Assembly: GCF_029893805.1 (NCBI RefSeq)
Contig: NZ_JARXYP010000002.1
Location: 3,100,001-3,164,000 of the forward strand
Origin: Streptomyces sp. SAI-135
Lineage (GTDB): Bacteria; Actinomycetota; Actinomycetes; Streptomycetales; Streptomycetaceae
Direction: 5' to 3'
DNA: 64,000 nt
Shown here: positions 1 to 9,100 of the stretch, in pieces
Numbering within the stretch: position 1 is the stretch's first letter
Layout: every line of letters begins with the position of its first letter
Position numbers and translations under genes: made by a program
Notes under the pieces: generated by a model
What the model was told of the DNA's origin: nothing
Seen by the model: the letters and a program-made list of their open reading frames with translations, nothing else
Database searches by the model: none

Positions 1-500
1 TCGATCCGCCGCGTCGGCGAGTCGACGTAGTACATGAGCCGGCCGTCCGGGCTCCAGCCGGTGCCGTTGCTGACGGCCACGTCGTCGAGGACCGTGCGGT
101 GCGTGCCGTCACCGGTGACACGGGACAGGGTGCCGCCGCCCGGGGCCTCGTCGTAGCGCATGGTGCCGGCCCACAGGGAGCCGTCGGGGGCCACGGCGGC
201 GTCGTTGGCGCGGCGGCCGGGGACGGGCTCGTGGTGGAGCCAGCGGAAGGAGTCGTCGGGGGCCAGCAGGGCCACACCGTCCCGCAGGTTCAGGACGAGT
301 CCGCCGCCCGCGCGCGGCTTGACGGCGCCGATGTGCTGGTCGAGGACGCGGACCGTGCGGCGGCCGGAGACGGGGTCGAAACTGTGCAGCCGGGCGCCGA
401 GGATGTCGATCCACAGCAGCCGCTCACCGTCCCAGGTGGGCCCCTCGCCGAGGGTGGCCCCGGCGCGCACGGCGACGTCGTAGTGCGCGTACGGGGTCAT
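1..500 (-). CDS. SMP-30/gluconolactonase/regucalcin family protein (N-terminal 166 residues, runs off left edge)
   Basis: Six-bladed propeller lactonase family that hydrolyses sugar lactones such as gluconolactone in the cytoplasm. The visible part shows the family's metal ligands: Glu in LGEGPTWD near the N-terminus, Asn in GRRANDAAV, Asn in VSNGTGWSPD and Asp in YYVDSPT. These are the calcium/zinc-binding residues of regucalcin-type lactonases. The ATG at 498-500 overlaps the stop of the upstream IclR gene (ATGA), so the two are translationally coupled and the regulator probably controls this gene. The C-terminal half lies outside the window, so substrate cannot be inferred; a sugar or sugar-acid pathway is likely because IclR/SMP-30 pairs usually sit in such operons. 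Confidence 0.88.
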   Translation of the reverse strand, partial: MTPYAHYDVAVRAGATLGEGPTWDGERLLWIDILGARLHSFDPVSGRRTVRVLDQHIGAVKPRAGGGLVLNLRDGVALLAPDDSFRWLHHEPVPGRRANDAAVAPDGSLWAGTMRYDEAPGGGTLSRVTGDGTHRTVLDDVAVSNGTGWSPDGRLMYYVDSPTRRI

Positions 501-1270
501 CCCACGCTCCGGTGGCCGAGGCGCTCGGACAGCTCGGCGGCGCCCTTGGCGGCCAGCTGCTCCAGCTCGCCGCGGCGGTCGTCGCTCCAGCGGATCATCG
601 GCACGGAGATGGAGAGCGCGGCGACGACCTGCCCGGTGCGGTCGCGGACCGGGGCGGCCACGCAGGAGACGTCCGGGTTGGACTCGCGGTTCTCGACGGC
701 GACCCCGCGCCGGCGGATCTCGTCCAGGGCCTCGCGCAGGGCGGCCGGGTCGGTGATGCTGTTGGGCGTCATGGCCACGAGCTTGCCGTCCTCCGGGATC
801 CGGGAGGCGAGCTGCGGCTCGGGAAGGGAGGCGAGGAGCATCTTGCCGACGGAGGTGCAGTGCGCGGGCAGCCGCCGGCCGGCGGCCGACACCATCCGCA
901 CCGCGTGCGTCGAGTCGACCTTGGCGATGTAGATGACGTCGGTGCCCTCCAGGATCGCCACGTGCACGGTCTCGTCACAGGTCTCGGCGACGGACCGGGC
1001 GACCTGCTGGCCCTCGGCGGCGAGGTCCAGCTGCTCGGCGTACCGGCTGCCGAGCTGGTAGGGCCGCACCCCGAGCCGGTAGCGTCCCGGCTGTCCCGGG
1101 ACCTGGACGATGTACGACCGGGCGGCGAGAGTGGTCACCAGCTCGTGCACGGTGGTGCGCGGCAGCTGGAGCTTGCGCACGATGTCGGGGGCGGAGAGCG
1201 TCCCGTCTCCGTCGAGGAAGAGCTCGAGAATGTCGAGAGCCCGGGTCACGGCAGGTACGAGGCGTCCCAC
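497..1270 (-). CDS. IclR-family transcriptional regulator
   Basis: A 257-residue protein with the two-domain IclR layout. A winged helix-turn-helix occupies about residues 5-65 (AVTRALDILELF, then the recognition segment LPRTTVHELVTTL). The effector-binding IclR domain is about 75-250, with the conserved GRRLPAHCTSVGKMLLA and VAAPVRDRTGQVVAALSIS segments. It is the first gene of a two-gene unit with the SMP-30 lactonase, which it overlaps by 4 bp. A palindrome in its upstream region is a candidate autoregulatory site. Family members bind small acids or sugars derived from the substrate of the adjacent enzyme; the actual ligand is unknown here. Confidence 0.93.
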   Translation of the reverse strand: MGRLVPAVTRALDILELFLDGDGTLSAPDIVRKLQLPRTTVHELVTTLAARSYIVQVPGQPGRYRLGVRPYQLGSRYAEQLDLAAEGQQVARSVAETCDETVHVAILEGTDVIYIAKVDSTHAVRMVSAAGRRLPAHCTSVGKMLLASLPEPQLASRIPEDGKLVAMTPNSITDPAALREALDEIRRRGVAVENRESNPDVSCVAAPVRDRTGQVVAALSISVPMIRWSDDRRGELEQLAAKGAAELSERLGHRSVG

Positions 1271-1305
1271 AACCGGCCCCCTCCCTTTGCGTCTAAGAAG
1301 TCTGC

Positions 1306-1320
1306 GTTCGAAATTTCAAC
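1306..1320. promoter_or_regulatory. Candidate IclR operator overlapping the iclR promoter
   Basis: The sequence GTTCGAAATTTCAAC contains the perfect 8-bp palindrome GAAATTTC (1310-1317), flanked by GTT and AAC. Read on the minus strand it overlaps a possible -35 box (TTGAAA). A weak -10-like TTAGAC lies 17 bp further on, upstream of the IclR start. It is the only A/T-rich palindrome in this gap. Assignment to IclR is inferred from position and from the size of known IclR operators. Confidence 0.4.
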
Positions 1321-1425
1321 AGACGATCGGCATGACGAACACAGGCTAGCGACAGGCGGTTTCTCCGGGCAATGGGCAAGGAGGACGAAGACCCACTTCG
1401 TGTGCGGCACGTCACACCGGGTCGC

Positions 1426-2649
1426 TCACGCCAGCTCCCCCCGCAACCGCCGCGCCCGCAGCACCAGCTCCAGTTCGAAGCGGCGGTCCGGGTCGTCGAT
1501 CTCGTCGCCCCACAGCTCGCGGATCTGGCGGAGGCGGTAGCGGACGGTCTGGGGGTGGACGCCGAGGCGGGCCGCGACCTCCGGGGCCCCGCCGCGGGTC
1601 TCCAGCCAGGCGAGCAGGGTCTCGGCGAGGCGGCGGCCGTGGGTGGGGCCGCAGTGGCGCAGGGGGGCCAGGCAACGCAGGGCCAGGTCGTCGATCAGCT
1701 CCTCGGGCTGGAGCAGGACCAGGGCCTCGGTGTGCTCGGTGCAGTAGAGCACGTCCCCGGCGGGGAGCAGGTCGCGCTCCATCAGGCGTACGGCGGCCTC
1801 GGCCCAGCGCAGGGACTTCGCCGCGTCGGCCAACGGGACCGGGGGGCCGATCGCGCCGGCCCAGCCGGTCAGGGCCCGGTGCAGGAGTTCGGGGCGGCCC
1901 GCCGCGTCCGGTTCCGGGACGACCATGCGGGGCTGTTCGTAGTCCATGTCCAGCAGGACGCTCTGGCCCACCGCGGGGGGCACCGCCTCGCGGGCCGGGC
2001 GGAGCAGGACGCCGACCGCCACCTTCTTCGGCAGGGGCCAGCCGATGCGGGCCGCGCGTTCCGTCAGCGCGTCCGCCGGATCACCCCGGTGGCGTTCGGC
2101 GAGGAGTAACTCCATCAGACGGCGCTGGAGGCGCAGGCGCTCTCCGGCCTGGCGGGCCGCGGCCTCCGCATAACCCCGGACCGACTGGTCGACCAGGCCG
2201 TCCAGGTACTCGTAGCCCGCGTCCACCAGCTCGTACATCGCGGGCGGCGGGATCTCGACGCGCTGGCCGATGTCGGCGAAACGGCGCCAGGCCAGGCGTA
2301 CGCCCATGCGGTAGATCGCCTGGAGCGAGTCCAGGCTGCGGCCGTTCAGCCCCTCGCCCCTGCCGAACTCCTGGAAGACGCCGGGCGGGACCGTGGGGCG
2401 GCCCTCCGCCGTCTCCAGGTGCTGGACGAAGACCTCGATCGCCCGGCGGATGCCGACCAGGGCCATCGGCTCGCCGGACTCGTCCAGGACCACGGGCAGG
2501 TGGGGGTACTCGCGGCGGATCTCGCGCAGGATCTCCTCCGCGAGCGAGGGGGCCTCGGACATCGCGATGGCAGCGAACCGGCGGACCTTCAGACGCGGGA
2601 CGTCATGCCAGGCCGACCGGTTGTTCACGGCTGCCGGACGGGCGGCCAC
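1426..2649 (-). CDS. PucR/CdaR-type helix-turn-helix transcriptional regulator
   Basis: A 407-residue protein of the PucR C-terminal HTH class. The N-terminal 200 residues resemble the RsbR/PucR-associated sensory region (IRRAIEVFVQHLETAEG, then GRSLDSLQAIYRMGVRLAWRRF). The middle is a GGDEF-like PucR linker. The C-terminus carries the typical HTH: ETLLAWLETRGGAPEVAARL followed by GVHPQTVRYRLRQIRELWGD. In this family the HTH activates genes for nitrogen, purine or fatty-acid metabolism. No obvious target lies adjacent, since upstream and downstream genes are unrelated, so it may act elsewhere. The first 30 residues are not family-like, and the MSEAPSLAEEI methionine is an alternative start. 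Confidence 0.85.
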   Translation of the reverse strand: MAARPAAVNNRSAWHDVPRLKVRRFAAIAMSEAPSLAEEILREIRREYPHLPVVLDESGEPMALVGIRRAIEVFVQHLETAEGRPTVPPGVFQEFGRGEGLNGRSLDSLQAIYRMGVRLAWRRFADIGQRVEIPPPAMYELVDAGYEYLDGLVDQSVRGYAEAAARQAGERLRLQRRLMELLLAERHRGDPADALTERAARIGWPLPKKVAVGVLLRPAREAVPPAVGQSVLLDMDYEQPRMVVPEPDAAGRPELLHRALTGWAGAIGPPVPLADAAKSLRWAEAAVRLMERDLLPAGDVLYCTEHTEALVLLQPEELIDDLALRCLAPLRHCGPTHGRRLAETLLAWLETRGGAPEVAARLGVHPQTVRYRLRQIRELWGDEIDDPDRRFELELVLRARRLRGELA

Positions 2650-2652
2650 CGG

Positions 2653-2805
2653 TCAACTCCCCTGGTCCGTCTGCTCGTAGGTGATCAGGGGTGTGTTGGG
2701 CTGCTCGGGCGTCGCCTCAAGGAGCGCGACGATGCCGAGGGCGGCACCGAGGGCGAGCAGTGCGGCGGCCACGACGGTCAGTGCGGCGGCGAGCAGTCTG
2801 GACAT
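2653..2805 (-). CDS. Small single-pass membrane protein (DUF2613-like)
   Basis: A 50-residue protein starting MSRLLAAALTVVAAALLALG, with one hydrophobic segment (about residues 4-29) and a short polar tail ending QTDQGS. The ATG at 2803-2805 is chosen because an AGAGAGG ribosome-binding sequence lies about 10 nt upstream and the longer reading adds an uncharged, unconserved leader. It ends 3 bp before the PucR gene's start codon region and is probably in the same transcript. Small proteins of this shape are widespread in Streptomyces; no function is known. Confidence 0.55.
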   Translation of the reverse strand: MSRLLAAALTVVAAALLALGAALGIVALLEATPEQPNTPLITYEQTDQGS

Positions 2806-2902
2806 CGCAGGGGCAGCCTCTCTCGAGCGGCTCGATCCGGCGTCCCACCCAGCATCCAAGCCCGGTACCCACCCTGCCTGTCGACCCAGTGTCGACAGGC
2901 GA

Positions 2903-2950
2903 TTGACAATCCGTCAAGACATTGACACCCCGTGCCAGGACGCCTACGGT
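2903..2950 (+). promoter_or_regulatory. HrdB-type promoter for the DUF3068 gene, with an overlapping inverted repeat
   Basis: TTGACA at 2922-2927 is followed by a 17-bp spacer and TACGGT at 2945-2950, a good match to the principal sigma consensus. It lies 55 bp upstream of the gene start at 3006. A second TTGACA (2903-2908) begins an inverted repeat, TTGAC (2903-2907), 5 bp, GTCAA (2913-2917), that could be an operator just upstream of the -35 box. Confidence 0.6.
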
Positions 2951-3005
2951 CTCCGGCCCATAGAGCGGCCCGAACTCCGTCATCTCACGCCACAGGAGTG
3001 TCCGG

Positions 3006-3995
3006 ATGCGCCGTACAGCCTCTCCAATCTCCCTGATTCTGCTGGGACTCGGCACGTTTTTGCTGGTACTGGCGCCCCTGCTCGCGTGGTACGTGGAACC
3101 GCGAGCGGCCGTGAACCCGATCGACATCGACCAGACCGCCGTCTACCGCGGGACGGGCAGCGTCTTCGACACCGAGGAGCTGGAGACGGTTCCCGGGCAG
3201 CGGATCACCGTCACCCAGCGGGTGCGCGGCGACGTCGAGGACAGCGAGCGCAGCGGCCGGGCCGCGGTGTGGGACGTGACCACCACCGTCGACACCGACA
3301 AGTCGCTGCCAGCCTCCGACCCGCACGACGCCCTGGAGTTCGTCCCGCACCGCTGGGTCATGGACCGGAGGACCACCAAGCCGGTGCACTGCTGCGGCGA
3401 GAAGCCGTACATCGAGGGCGAGGCCTACCTGAAGTTCCCCTTCGACGTGCAGCGACGCTCCTACCAGTGGTGGGACAACTCGCTGGGTTCGACGGTGACT
3501 TTGCGTTACCAGGGTACGAAGAAGGTTCAGGGGTACACGGGTTACCGGTTCACCGGCACGGTCGCCCCGGCGAAGGTCGGGACACGGCTCGTGCCGGGCA
3601 CGATCGTGGACGAACCCGGCCGGCCGCAGGTGCTGGCCGAGGAGTGGTACTCCAACCACGGCATCGAGCTGGTCGTCGACCAGCGCACCGGCCGGGTGGT
3701 CTACGCGCAGGTCGGCCCGAAGCGCACCCTGCGGGCACCCGGCGCGAAGAAGGACGCCGTGGTCCTGCTGGACAGCCGGAAGATCGCGTTCACCACCGCG
3801 ACCCAGAAGGAGGCGGTGCGGCTGGCGAAGCGGGACAGCGGACAGCTGCGCGCGGTGGGCGAGACGTTGCCGATCGGGGCGGCTGTGGCTGGATTCGTTC
3901 TGGCTGCCGTGGGGGGCGTTTTGGTGGTACGGGGACGCAGGCGCCCCGAGTCAACCGATATGAGCGGTACGCCCCAGCCTGTCCTCACGATGTGA
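3006..3995 (+). CDS. DUF3068 / PorA-family membrane-anchored protein
   Basis: A 329-residue protein with an N-terminal transmembrane helix (residues 8-29) and a C-terminal one (about 285-308) followed by an Arg-rich stop-transfer. The roughly 250-residue extracytoplasmic domain between them contains a Cys-Cys pair (HCCGEKPYIEG) and the family pattern of a twice-anchored beta-rich domain. This is the DUF3068 family, named after porin PorA of mycolate-containing actinobacteria. Streptomyces has no mycomembrane, so a porin role is unlikely. It sits upstream of a glycan-synthesis operon containing an AftD-like enzyme, which suggests a role in cell-surface polymer assembly (inference). It has its own promoter at 2922-2950. 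Confidence 0.85.
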   Translation: MRRTASPISLILLGLGTFLLVLAPLLAWYVEPRAAVNPIDIDQTAVYRGTGSVFDTEELETVPGQRITVTQRVRGDVEDSERSGRAAVWDVTTTVDTDKSLPASDPHDALEFVPHRWVMDRRTTKPVHCCGEKPYIEGEAYLKFPFDVQRRSYQWWDNSLGSTVTLRYQGTKKVQGYTGYRFTGTVAPAKVGTRLVPGTIVDEPGRPQVLAEEWYSNHGIELVVDQRTGRVVYAQVGPKRTLRAPGAKKDAVVLLDSRKIAFTTATQKEAVRLAKRDSGQLRAVGETLPIGAAVAGFVLAAVGGVLVVRGRRRPESTDMSGTPQPVLTM

Positions 3996-4027
3996 CTGGA
4001 CGTCAGCTCTAATAAGCCCGGAAATTG

Positions 4028-4039
4028 TCACGTACGTGA
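4028..4039. promoter_or_regulatory. Perfect 12-bp palindrome upstream of the glycan operon
   Basis: TCACGTACGTGA is a perfect palindrome that overlaps a TTGTCA hexamer (4025-4030). It lies 150 bp upstream of the first gene of the glycan operon and just after the DUF3068 stop. It could be a regulator-binding site for the operon. No recognised family matches and no clear -10 box was found. Confidence 0.35.
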
Positions 4040-4187
4040 GTAGCCACGGCGTTCGGGTGGGCGAAAACTGTGCCACCCCACCCGAGCACAACCCGTCCAC
4101 ACCACACTCCTAGGAAGCGCTCAGTCCCCCCACAACCAGCTGAAAAAAACCGCTGAGTTCCGCACCCTGAGACGAGTTGGAGCACCC

Positions 4188-5369
4188 ATGCCCCAGCACG
4201 TGCCCCACCCGCTGCGGACGTCCCCCCAGGCGTCGCAGCGGCAACCCTCACCGCACAGCCCGCACCACACGTCGGCGCTCCCCCCACCCCCTCGCCGAAT
4301 CGTTTTTCTCGCCCATCGTGACCTCGACAACCCGGCCGCCGGCGGCTCCGAGCTCCTCGTCGACCGGCTCGCCGACGGACTGACCCGGCTCGGCCACCAG
4401 GTGACCCTGCTGTGCGGCGGCCCGGCCTCCTACCGGGACTACCGCGTGGTGTCGGCGGGCGGCGAGTTCGGCCACTACCTGCGCGCCCGCACGGCCTTCG
4501 CCCGCCAGGTCGGCGAGACCGACCTGCTGGTCGAGGTCTGCAACGGCATGCCGTACCTCGCGCCCCTGTGGCACCGCGGCCCCACCCTGTGCCTGGTCAA
4601 CCACGTGCACACCGACCTGTGGAAGATGCGGTTCGGCGGGCCGCTGGCCCCGGCCGCCCGGATCGGCCGAAGACTCGAACACTGGGCGCTGGCCGGTGCG
4701 GCGGCCCGGCACCGGAGTCTGCTGGTCGCCGTGTCCCCGTCCACGGCCCAGGCCCTGCGGGCGATCGGGGTGGAACGGGACCGTATCCGGGTCGTGCACA
4801 ACGGGGTCGAGGAGCCCGAACCCCTGGTGCGCCGCTCCCCGGAACCGCTCTTCGTGGCCGTGGGCCGGCTCGTCGAGTACAAGCGGATCGACCTGCTGCT
4901 GAGACTGTGGGAGCGGGTGCGGCCGGTGACCGGAGGCCGGCTGGTGATCGTCGGCGACGGACCCGAGCGCGCCCGGCTGGAACAACTCGCCGGCCCCGGT
5001 GTGGAGTTCACCGGCCATGTCTCCGAGGCCGAGAAGCACCGGCTGCTGTGCGAGGCGTGGCTGCTGCTGCACCCCTCGGCCGTGGAGGGGTGGGGCCTGG
5101 TCGTCACCGAGGCCGCGACCCGCCAGACGCCGACCGTCGCCTTCGACGTACCCGGGCTGCGGGACTCCGTCGTGGACGGGGAGACCGGCGTGCTGGCGCG
5201 GGGCGAGTCCTCGTTCGCCGCCGCCTGGTGCACGCTTGCCCTGTCGGGACATCGCCGGGAAGTGATGGGCAAGGCGGCGCGGGACCGGGCGGCGCGTTAT
5301 CGCTGGCACCGGACTGTCAGACAGTTCCGGGCTGTTGCCGCCGAGGCGGTGAGGGGCTGGGGGCCGTGA
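4188..5369 (+). CDS. Glycosyltransferase family 4 protein
   Basis: A 393-residue cytoplasmic GT-B fold glycosyltransferase. After a Pro/His-rich 35-residue leader, the acceptor domain begins RRIVFLAHRDLDNPAAGGSE. The donor domain contains LFVAVGRLVEYKRIDLLLR and GGRLVIVGDGPERARLE. The retaining-GT4 E-x7-E signature is EGWGLVVTE in HPSAVEGWGLVVTEA. It transfers an activated sugar to a lipid-linked or nascent glycan. It heads a run of genes that overlap by 4 bp each; the next gene's GTG overlaps its TGA. The start is supported by a TTGGAG ribosome-binding sequence. The unconserved leader may mean the true start is further in. Confidence 0.9.
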   Translation: MPQHVPHPLRTSPQASQRQPSPHSPHHTSALPPPPRRIVFLAHRDLDNPAAGGSELLVDRLADGLTRLGHQVTLLCGGPASYRDYRVVSAGGEFGHYLRARTAFARQVGETDLLVEVCNGMPYLAPLWHRGPTLCLVNHVHTDLWKMRFGGPLAPAARIGRRLEHWALAGAAARHRSLLVAVSPSTAQALRAIGVERDRIRVVHNGVEEPEPLVRRSPEPLFVAVGRLVEYKRIDLLLRLWERVRPVTGGRLVIVGDGPERARLEQLAGPGVEFTGHVSEAEKHRLLCEAWLLLHPSAVEGWGLVVTEAATRQTPTVAFDVPGLRDSVVDGETGVLARGESSFAAAWCTLALSGHRREVMGKAARDRAARYRWHRTVRQFRAVAAEAVRGWGP

Positions 5370-6175
5370 CGCGGCTGCGGGTGCGTCGTGGCTGGTCGCG
5401 CCTGCGCGGCGGTAGCCGCATGGCCGACACCGCCCCGCGCCCCCAGACATTCAAGGACCCCTCGTTCAGACGTTCCCTGCATCTGTTCCGGGCCTTCCTG
5501 CACGAGCAGGACGACCCCGGGGCCTGCTACGCGCTGCTCGCCCGCGACGCCGTGGACCAGGTCGAGGCCTACGACGGTCCCGTCGCCGGACGTACGGTCG
5601 TGGACGTCGGCGGCGGCAGCGGGTACTTCACCGAGGAGTTCCGCAGACGGGGTGCCGACGCATTCCTCTTCGAGCCCGACCCGCGCGAACTGGGGGAGAA
5701 ACCGCCCGGCTCCACCGTGATCGCCGACGGCTATCTGCTGCCCCTGCGGGACGCGGCGGCCGACGTCACCTTCTCCTCCAACGTCCTGGAGCACGTCGCC
5801 GATCCGGAGACCTTCCTCAGCGAGCTCGTCCGGGTGACCCGGCCCGGCGGGCTGATCTACGTGTCGTTCACCAACTGGCTGTCCCCGTGGGGCGGTCACG
5901 AGTGGGCGCCCTGGCACTACCTGGGTGCCGAGCGGGCCCGCGCCCGCTATCGGCGCCGTACCGGAAAGGCCGCCAAGCACACCCTCGGCGAGAACCTGTT
6001 CGCCGTGCACATCGGCCCGACCCTGCGGCAGGTGCGCGCCCGGGACGACGTCACGGTCGTCTCGGCGCGCTCCCGCTACTGGCCCGTCCTCGCGGAGACC
6101 GTCGTACGGGCTCCCGGCATCCGCGAGGTCGCCACCTGGAACCTCCTCCTCATCCTCCGGCGGTGTCCACCATGA
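5366..6175 (+). CDS. Class I SAM-dependent methyltransferase
   Basis: A 269-residue methyltransferase of the Methyltransf_11 type. Motif I is VVDVGGGSGYFTEEF, the acidic loop LFEPDP follows, and the post-motif FSSNVLEHVADPETFLSELVRV-TRPGG is diagnostic. The GTG at 5366-5368 overlaps the TGA of the glycosyltransferase gene, favouring this start; ATG 5420 (MADTAPRPQ) is an alternative. Its stop overlaps the ATG of the AftD-like gene. Together with a second methyltransferase and an FkbM enzyme in the operon, it suggests O-methylated sugars in the product glycan (inference). Confidence 0.88.
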   Translation: MTRLRVRRGWSRLRGGSRMADTAPRPQTFKDPSFRRSLHLFRAFLHEQDDPGACYALLARDAVDQVEAYDGPVAGRTVVDVGGGSGYFTEEFRRRGADAFLFEPDPRELGEKPPGSTVIADGYLLPLRDAAADVTFSSNVLEHVADPETFLSELVRVTRPGGLIYVSFTNWLSPWGGHEWAPWHYLGAERARARYRRRTGKAAKHTLGENLFAVHIGPTLRQVRARDDVTVVSARSRYWPVLAETVVRAPGIREVATWNLLLILRRCPP

Positions 6176-9100
6176 CGACGTCCACGGTCCAGGCCCCTCC
6201 ACCGGCAGCCGTCCCCACCACCGCGATCATGTCGGGCCCCCCGGAGGGCCCGCGGTCGCGGAGCTGGCTGCTGGGGTTCTGGGCCGTGGTCTTCGTGCTG
6301 TTCCTGGCGGTGCACCCGGGCCGGCAGACCTTCGACACCAAGTTGGGCGTCACCACGGACCCGGGGCGGTTCCTCGCCGACCTCGGACAGCTCTGGCACG
6401 ACCAGGGCTCCTTCGGCGGCATCCAGGACCAGTACGTCGGCTATCTGTGGCCGATGCTGCCGTTCTACTGGCTGGGCCACGCCCTCCAGTTGCCGGTGTG
6501 GCTGGTGGAGCGGCTGTGGTTGTCGGTGGTCGTGTCGGTGGCCTTCTGGGGGGCGCTGCGGCTGGCCGAGCGGTTGCGTGTGGGCACGGGGGCGTCCCGG
6601 CTGCTCGCCGCCGTCGCGTACGCGCTGTGGCCGACCTTCACCATCGTCGTCGGCTCGACCTCCGCGGCCGCGCTGCCCGGTGCCTTCCTGCCCTGGGTGC
6701 TGCTGCCCCTGACGAACGAGCGGTACAGCGCCCGGATCGCCGCCCTGCGCTCGGCACTGGTCGTCCCGTTCATGGGCGGGGTCAACGCGGCCTCCACCCT
6801 GGCCTGTCTGCTCCCGGTCGGGCTGTACCTCCTGTCCCGGCCCCCCGGACCACGGCAGCGCAAGCTGATCGCCTGGTGGGTGCCGGGCGTCATCCTGGCG
6901 ACGGCCTGGTGGGTGATCCCGCTGCTGCTGCTCGGCTTCTACGGCGAGAACTTCCTGCCCTACGTCGAGAGCGCACGCACCACCACGGAGACGATGTCGG
7001 CGACCGAAGCCCTGCGCGGGGCCGGGAACTGGGTCGCCTATCTGCATCTGGGGGAGGCGTGGCTGCCGGCCGGCTGGAGCGTGGCCTCCTCGGTGATCGT
7101 GGTCCTGTGCTCGGCGTGCGCGGCCGGGCTCGGACTCGCGGGCCTGGCGCGGCGGGACCTGCCGGAGCGCAGGTGGCTGGTGCTGACCGCGCTGACGTCC
7201 GTGCTGGTGCTGCTCGCGGGGTACGGCGGCGCGTTCGGCGCCCCCTTCCACGGGGTGGTGCAGGACTGGCTGGACGGCGGTCTCGCCCCGTTCCGCAACA
7301 TCTACAAGTTCCAACCGGGGCTGGCCCTCGCGCTGGTGCTGGGCCTGGCCCATGTGGTGGGCGTGGCCGCCGAGGCCCGCGGGGCGCGAGAGATCAGAGG
7401 CCGCCGGTACGCCCCGCTCGTCGCGGCCGTCCTCATCCTCCCCGGGCTGCTGTGGCCGTACCTCAACGGCTCGATCCTCAACCCCGGGTCCTTCCAGGAG
7501 CTGCCGAAGTACTGGCACACCACGGCCGACTGGCTGGAGAAGTACTCCCCCGACTCGCGCGCGCTCGTCGTCCCCGCGACCGCGCACGGCATCTACACCT
7601 GGGGCTCCCCCATCGACCAGCCGCTCGACGTCCTCGCCGAGTCCCGCTGGGCGCAACGGGACTACGTCCCCTTCGGCACCCCCGGCAACCGGCGGGCCAC
7701 GGACGCGGTCGAGCAGGCGCTGCTGACCGGCGGCGAGATACCGGGCCTGGCCGACTACCTGAGCCGGGCCGGCGTCTACTACGTCGTCGTCCGCAACGAC
7801 CTCGACCCGGACCAGATCGGCGCGGTGTCGTCCTCGGTGGTCAAGCGGGCCCTCGAACAGTCCGGCTACGAGCGGGTGACGGGCCTCGGGCCGCTCATGA
7901 CGGGCGGGCGGATCGCGCACGACACCCCGCTCCAGATCGAGGGGCTGTACCCGAGGCAGCGGGCGGTGGAGATCTACCGTCCGGCGAGCGAGGACGTGCC
8001 GCGGCCCGGACAGGCCGGTCTGCTGCCGGTCGCCGACACCGCCCAGGTGTCCGGCGGCCCCGAGTCACTGCTGCCGCTCGCGGCCGAACTGCGGGGCCGG
8101 GCCACGGTGCTGACCGGTGACAACCACCCCGGTCTCGGCACCCCGCCGCTCCAGATCGCCGGCGACGGACTGCGGCGGGCGGACACCCGCTTCGGGCTCG
8201 TCAACGCGAACACGTCGTACACGTACACGAGCGACGAGCGCAACGCCTCCGGGGCCGCCCAGGACGCCGGTGAGAAACCGCACCAGATCCTGCCGACGAC
8301 GGGCCGGACGCACCAGACGGTCGCCGAACTGCGCGGCGCCCGCTCGGTGACGGCGTCCTCGTACGGCAACTGGCTGTTCCACCTGCCGCAGTTCGACCCG
8401 GTCAATGCCTTCGACGGCAACCCGGACACCGCCTGGGCGGAGGGTGTCGCGGGCTCGCCGGACGGGCAGTGGCTGCGCATCGGCCTGTCCGATCCCGCGT
8501 ACGACATGCCCTCCTCCTTCAAGGTCACGCCGTTGCCGCAGGAGAGCGTGCGGTCGGCGGCGACCAAGGTGCGGGTGGAGACGGAGCGGGGCTCGCGGAC
8601 CAGCTTCCTGCGGGCCGACGGATCGACGCAGAGCGTCAAGGCGCCGCCCGGGGCGACGGGTTGGATGAAGCTCACCATCGTCGACTCGGTCGCGCGGCGA
8701 GCCGGTCTCGCCGGGGCCGGGTTCTCCGAGATCGACCTGCCGCACGTGCAGGTGACCCGGCTGCTGCGGCTGCCGACCGACGCCGAGCGCACGGACTCCG
8801 CCGCCGAGGTCGTCTCCCTGCACCGGGTGCCCGACCCGGCCGGGATCTCCCCGACCGGCACCGAGGCCGGCCTGCACCGCCGCTTCACCACCGAGTCCTC
8901 GGGGACGTACTCGGTGAAGGCGAGCGCGGTGCCGGTGACCGGGGAAGCACTCGACAGACTGCTGTACGAGGTGGCTCCGGACCAGCGCAACCGCATCACC
9001 GCGACCGCCGACTCGACGGCCGGCCTCGGCACCGGCCTGTCGGCCCGCAACCTCACCGACGGCGACCTCACGACCGCCTGGATCGCGGGCGACCGCCCCA

